A stretch of 9,944 nucleotides of DNA, taken from positions 1-9,944 of the forward strand of contig CADCOL010000236.1 of the NCBI GenBank assembly GCA_902803015.1, read 5' to 3'. The first letter of the stretch is position 1; each line of letters starts with the position of its first letter. The stretch is from an uncultured Lachnospiraceae bacterium (GTDB lineage: Bacteria > Bacillota > Clostridia > Lachnospirales > Lachnospiraceae). The translations under genes and the position numbers were made by a program. Of the stretch, positions 7,633 through 9,944 are shown one piece after another. The notes under the pieces are model-generated. The model did not search any database and had not been told where the DNA came from. It saw only the letters and a list, made by a program, of their open reading frames with translations.

Positions 7633-8906
7633 TCTTCTTCTTTCTTTTTCAGTTTCAGTATGACTTCCGTAACGCGGTTTCCGCCGATTCTCTTGGCCGT
7701 CAGCGTGTTTCCGTCCGGAAGTTCGACCATTTCGCCCCTGTCCGGCAACCGGTCGTCCAAAAGTTCAATCATGAGGCCGCCGATGGAGTCGTAATCCTCG
7801 CTTTGCAAGTCGCATCCCAAGGAATTGTTGATATCGTCGAGTTTCATGTTTCCCGGAAGCAGGTACACATTCTCGGCCTTTTTCTGAATCAGGTGATCCT
7901 CTTCCTCATCGAACTCGTCACGGATTTCCCCGACAATCTCTTCAAGCAGGTCCTCCATGGTCACCATGCCTTCCGCGGCACCGTATTCGTTTAGGACGAT
8001 GGCTGCGGAATTCGTTGCCGCACGAAGTTCCATCATCAGTTCCGAAGTCTTTTTGTACTCGTAGGTGTAATACGGCTCACGCATTAAATCTTCGGGTTTA
8101 AAATTCGCTTTGTCCTGTTCGTCTAAGAGCAGAAACTCCTTGATATTCAGGATTCCGACCACGTTGTCGTTAGAATCGCGGTAGACCGGAATTCTTGTAT
8201 ACAGATTCTTCTTAAAGACCTTACGAACCTCATCGTAGGTTGCTGTATCGGGTACCATAACAAGATCGATTCTCGGAATCATGATATCCCTTGCGCACGC
8301 ATCGCCGAAATCCACCACGTTATTAATCATCTCGCGCTCTTTTTCCTCGATGACACCTTCTTCGTGGCTTGCTTCCACAATCGTTCTGAGCTCGTTTTCG
8401 GTAATCACGGTTTTCTTTTTCTTCGGATTGATGCCGAAGATTTTTAAGAATACCGTCGCAATTGCCTCCGTAACGATAATAAACGGCGTTAACAGAATCA
8501 TCAGAACCTGCACGGCGGGTGCATAGAAAAGCACAATGTTCTCCGCATACAGATTGGCCCATGTTTTGGGGATAATCTCGCCGAATAAAAGCACGATGAA
8601 CGTAAGAACGCCTGTCGCGACACTGACTGCCCAGGGATACCCCGTGGAAAGCGCAAGCGTGGTTACCAGTGCGGATGCGGAAATATTGACCAGGTTATTT
8701 CCGATCAGAATGGTACTTAAGAATTTCGGATATTTTTCCAGGATACGAAGCGCCCGGTCGGCCTTTTTGCTGCCCTCTTCGGAAAGTGTCCGAAGACGCA
8801 ACTGGTTTGCCGAGGAAAACGCAGTCTCACAGGAAGAAAAAAATGCGGACAGGATCAGCAGAATGACAATTGCTGTCCCCTGTCCTATAATTATCGGATT
8901 TGGCAA
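7623..8906 (-). CDS. CNNM/CorC-type membrane protein with CBS pair (hemolysin-family, probable Mg2+ exporter)
   Basis: Integral membrane protein of the DUF21/CNNM family, often labelled hemolysin or TlyC-like. Studied bacterial members export Mg2+ or resist high Mg2+; the substrate here is not shown by sequence. The 427 residues contain the DUF21 membrane part (about 1-160; hydrophobic segments near 9-26, 66-86, 92-113, 128-156) with SSCETAFSSAN at 24-34 and FGEIIPK at 108-114. Next come a linker helix with EEGVIEEKEREM (182-193) and a tandem CBS pair (about 208-330) containing GMVTMEDLLEEIVGEI, then a CorC/HlyC domain (about 340-420) and a charged tail. The start is TTG at 8906, backed by AAAGGAG six bases upstream and by family homology starting at the first hydrophobic helix. 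Only 14 bases separate it from the sirtuin-like gene, so the two are co-transcribed. A terminator overlaps its end. Confidence 0.92.
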   Translation of the reverse strand: MPNPIIIGQGTAIVILLILSAFFSSCETAFSSANQLRLRTLSEEGSKKADRALRILEKYPKFLSTILIGNNLVNISASALVTTLALSTGYPWAVSVATGVLTFIVLLFGEIIPKTWANLYAENIVLFYAPAVQVLMILLTPFIIVTEAIATVFLKIFGINPKKKKTVITENELRTIVEASHEEGVIEEKEREMINNVVDFGDACARDIMIPRIDLVMVPDTATYDEVRKVFKKNLYTRIPVYRDSNDNVVGILNIKEFLLLDEQDKANFKPEDLMREPYYTYEYKKTSELMMELRAATNSAAIVLNEYGAAEGMVTMEDLLEEIVGEIRDEFDEEEDHLIQKKAENVYLLPGNMKLDDINNSLGCDLQSEDYDSIGGLMIELLDDRLPDRGEMVELPDGNTLTAKRIGGNRVTEVILKLKKKEEEGE

Positions 8907-8919
8907 AATAAACTCCTTT
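8907..8919 (-). promoter_or_regulatory. Ribosome binding site supporting the TTG start of the CNNM gene
   Basis: AAAGGAG at 8919-8913, starting two bases after the stop codon of the sirtuin-like gene, lies six bases before TTG at 8906. The spacing and strength justify a non-ATG start. Confidence 0.75.
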
Positions 8920-8920
8920 G

Positions 8921-9646
8921 TTACTCATTCGCAAGATATGTCATAACATCCGTTACAGGCATATTTAAGGCATAATCGGCATATTTATCCGTATAATGGG
9001 GCTCCTTATGCACAACAACAAGCCTGTCGCCTTCATAGTGGCCGGTGCAGTAGCGGATTTTATTTCCCGACAGCGTCATGCCGAGAACCAGAATCATATC
9101 CGCATTCTTGCAGGCCAGGGATGCCTGCGTATACAGATTGTTCTGTACTTTCTCGCTGTGAAGGCGGATATTCGGACGAATCGGCGCCTTACATTCTTCG
9201 CAGAGAGGCACACCTTTCGACTGTTGCACATAATCCACCGGATACAGTTTCTTGCAGACCGGACAGTAATTGACATAGACGCTTCCGGCAAGTTCAATCA
9301 CATTGTGGATATTCGAATGATATTCGAGTCCGTAAATATTGAATGAAATGACCTCGTGGATAATTCCCGCATCCTGCAGGGTGCGGATGGCTTCGTATGC
9401 CGGTCCGGGCTTCGGAAGATTCTTAATGACCTCTTTTTTGTAAAAATCATAGAAATACACTTTCCGCGTTGTAATTTCACCCGCGGAAAGCATCTCTTCC
9501 GGGCTCTTACCGTATGTTTTTTCAATTCGGAACAAATTGTCGGGTGCCCAAAGATCGATGCCGCCACATTCAATCATGGCTTCCGGTCCCATAATGCAGA
9601 CCACTCTCTTCGATTCATCCAGCAACTGTTTTACTTTCTCTAACAA
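8921..9646 (-). CDS. Divergent Sir2-like (sirtuin) protein lacking the catalytic histidine
   Basis: A 241-residue cytoplasmic protein with the layout of a sirtuin: an N-terminal Rossmann-type strand and glycine (RVVCIMG, 14-20), an Asn-containing loop (SFNIYGLEYH, 101-110), a zinc module and a C-terminal strand ADMILVLGMTLSG (182-194). The zinc cysteines are intact (C128, C131, C149, C152), followed by APIRPNIRLHSE, which resembles the sirtuin RPxVVxFGE segment. The NAD and catalytic motifs are altered: GAGxS reads GPEAM (20-24), GIPDFR is not recognisable, the Asp of the QNID motif is Y105, and the ELHG catalytic His is A120 (ELAG). Deacetylase activity is therefore doubtful; it might bind NAD or a nucleotide, or act as a scaffold. 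The TTG start at 9646 has AGGGGAG seven bases upstream. It lies between a cell-wall enzyme and a CNNM transporter, with no SirTM-type partners (macrodomain, GcvH-like) visible. Confidence 0.85.
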   Translation of the reverse strand: MLEKVKQLLDESKRVVCIMGPEAMIECGGIDLWAPDNLFRIEKTYGKSPEEMLSAGEITTRKVYFYDFYKKEVIKNLPKPGPAYEAIRTLQDAGIIHEVISFNIYGLEYHSNIHNVIELAGSVYVNYCPVCKKLYPVDYVQQSKGVPLCEECKAPIRPNIRLHSEKVQNNLYTQASLACKNADMILVLGMTLSGNKIRYCTGHYEGDRLVVVHKEPHYTDKYADYALNMPVTDVMTYLANE

Positions 9647-9660
9647 TACTTTTCTCCCCT
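9647..9660 (-). promoter_or_regulatory. Ribosome binding site supporting the TTG start of the sirtuin-like gene
   Basis: AGGGGAG at 9660-9654 is seven bases before TTG at 9646. No ATG in frame is close, so TTG is the best start. The rest of the gap up to the upstream stop (9661-9695) holds no terminator hairpin and no convincing promoter. Confidence 0.6.
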
Positions 9661-9695
9661 TTTTACGTATTGTTTACACAAAAGATTTGCAATTC

Positions 9696-9944
9696 TTAGT
9701 TCCACCAGGGATTTGCGGGATTCGGATCGGTCGGATCCCATCCGCGACGCGGGTCGCTTCCGCTGATCTTCGGTGCACTCGGTCTTCCCAGAGGTCCGGG
9801 ATTGCTTGCATCGTCATAAATCTCAACCGTCGTTCCTACCGGGCAGTTGTCGTAAATCCACTTTGCATCACCTGCCTGCAAACGTACGCAACCGTGGGAA
9901 CAAACGGTTCCGAGATTATTAAATGCCGGCCAGTCGAGGTTTCC
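9696..9944 (-). CDS. L,D-transpeptidase (YkuD domain), C-terminal part (cut by window edge)
   Basis: The last 82 residues of a cell-wall enzyme acting outside the membrane, which forms 3-3 cross-links in peptidoglycan or attaches proteins to it. The visible part has the YkuD active-site segment TVCSHGCVRL, with the catalytic Cys of SHGCVRL encoded at 9890-9888 and the usual Arg two positions later. It is followed by DAKWIYDNCPVGTTVEIYDD, the normal end of the domain. The N-terminal region, including any signal peptide or membrane anchor, lies past the right edge. After the domain comes an unusual tail of about 36 residues rich in Pro, Gly, Asp and Trp, ending in NPWWN. The sirtuin-like gene follows after 49 bases with no terminator seen, so they may be in one transcript. 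L,D-transpeptidase and the related L,D-carboxypeptidase-like activities cannot be separated from this fragment. Confidence 0.93.
   Translation of the reverse strand, partial: GNLDWPAFNNLGTVCSHGCVRLQAGDAKWIYDNCPVGTTVEIYDDASNPGPLGRPSAPKISGSDPRRGWDPTDPNPANPWWN

Noticed and set aside
8921..9646. SirTM-type ADP-ribosyltransferase
   Set aside because: The lost catalytic His fits, but the expected macrodomain and GcvH/lipoyl partner genes are absent and the other NAD motifs are also altered.
9647..9695. Promoter for the sirtuin-like gene
   Set aside because: TTGCAA is present, but no acceptable -10 lies 16-18 bases downstream (TACGTA matches only two positions).
1..9944. CRISPR array, tRNA, rRNA, insertion sequence, riboswitch or prophage elements
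   Set aside because: No repeat arrays, transposase genes, cloverleaf sequences or long structured leaders were found; gaps are all short.

Overview
The window reads as a compact stretch of chromosome from a Gram-positive anaerobe, most likely a Clostridia member and plausibly a Lachnospiraceae-type species. The basis is a fused SecDF, recJ beside secDF, a priA-def-fmt run, strong AGGAGG-type ribosome binding sites, frequent TTG starts and intermediate base composition. This assignment is inferred from gene content; no marker gene fixes the genus. All eight genes lie on the minus strand, so transcription runs from high to low coordinates. No rRNA, tRNA, mobile element, CRISPR array or phage gene was seen, and no intergenic gap exceeds about 110 bases.

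In transcription order, the right end (9944 to 7623) holds the C-terminal part of an L,D-transpeptidase, a divergent sirtuin-like protein, and a CNNM/CorC-type membrane protein (DUF21 plus CBS domains). The sirtuin-like and CNNM genes are tightly coupled. A strong intrinsic terminator overlapping the CNNM stop codon closes this block. An extended -10 promoter follows at once and drives secDF (7522 to 5009), the accessory proton-driven part of the Sec translocon. A second perfect hairpin lies after secDF, and a candidate promoter abuts it.

The left block (4906 to 1) is recJ-priA-def-fmt: a single-strand exonuclease, the replication-restart helicase, peptide deformylase and methionyl-tRNA formyltransferase (cut by the window edge). 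The genes are separated by 12 to 36 bases with no terminator between them and look like one operon. It joins DNA repair and restart to the formyl-methionine cycle: Fmt adds the formyl group to initiator tRNA and Def removes it from new proteins.

The window is mostly core housekeeping and shows no clear unknown multi-gene system. The points most worth a second look are the sirtuin-like protein, which has Ala where the catalytic His is expected and altered NAD motifs but keeps its four zinc cysteines; the SecF half of SecDF, which has Ala in place of a transmembrane Asp needed for proton coupling in studied homologs; and two places where terminator and promoter are packed together.
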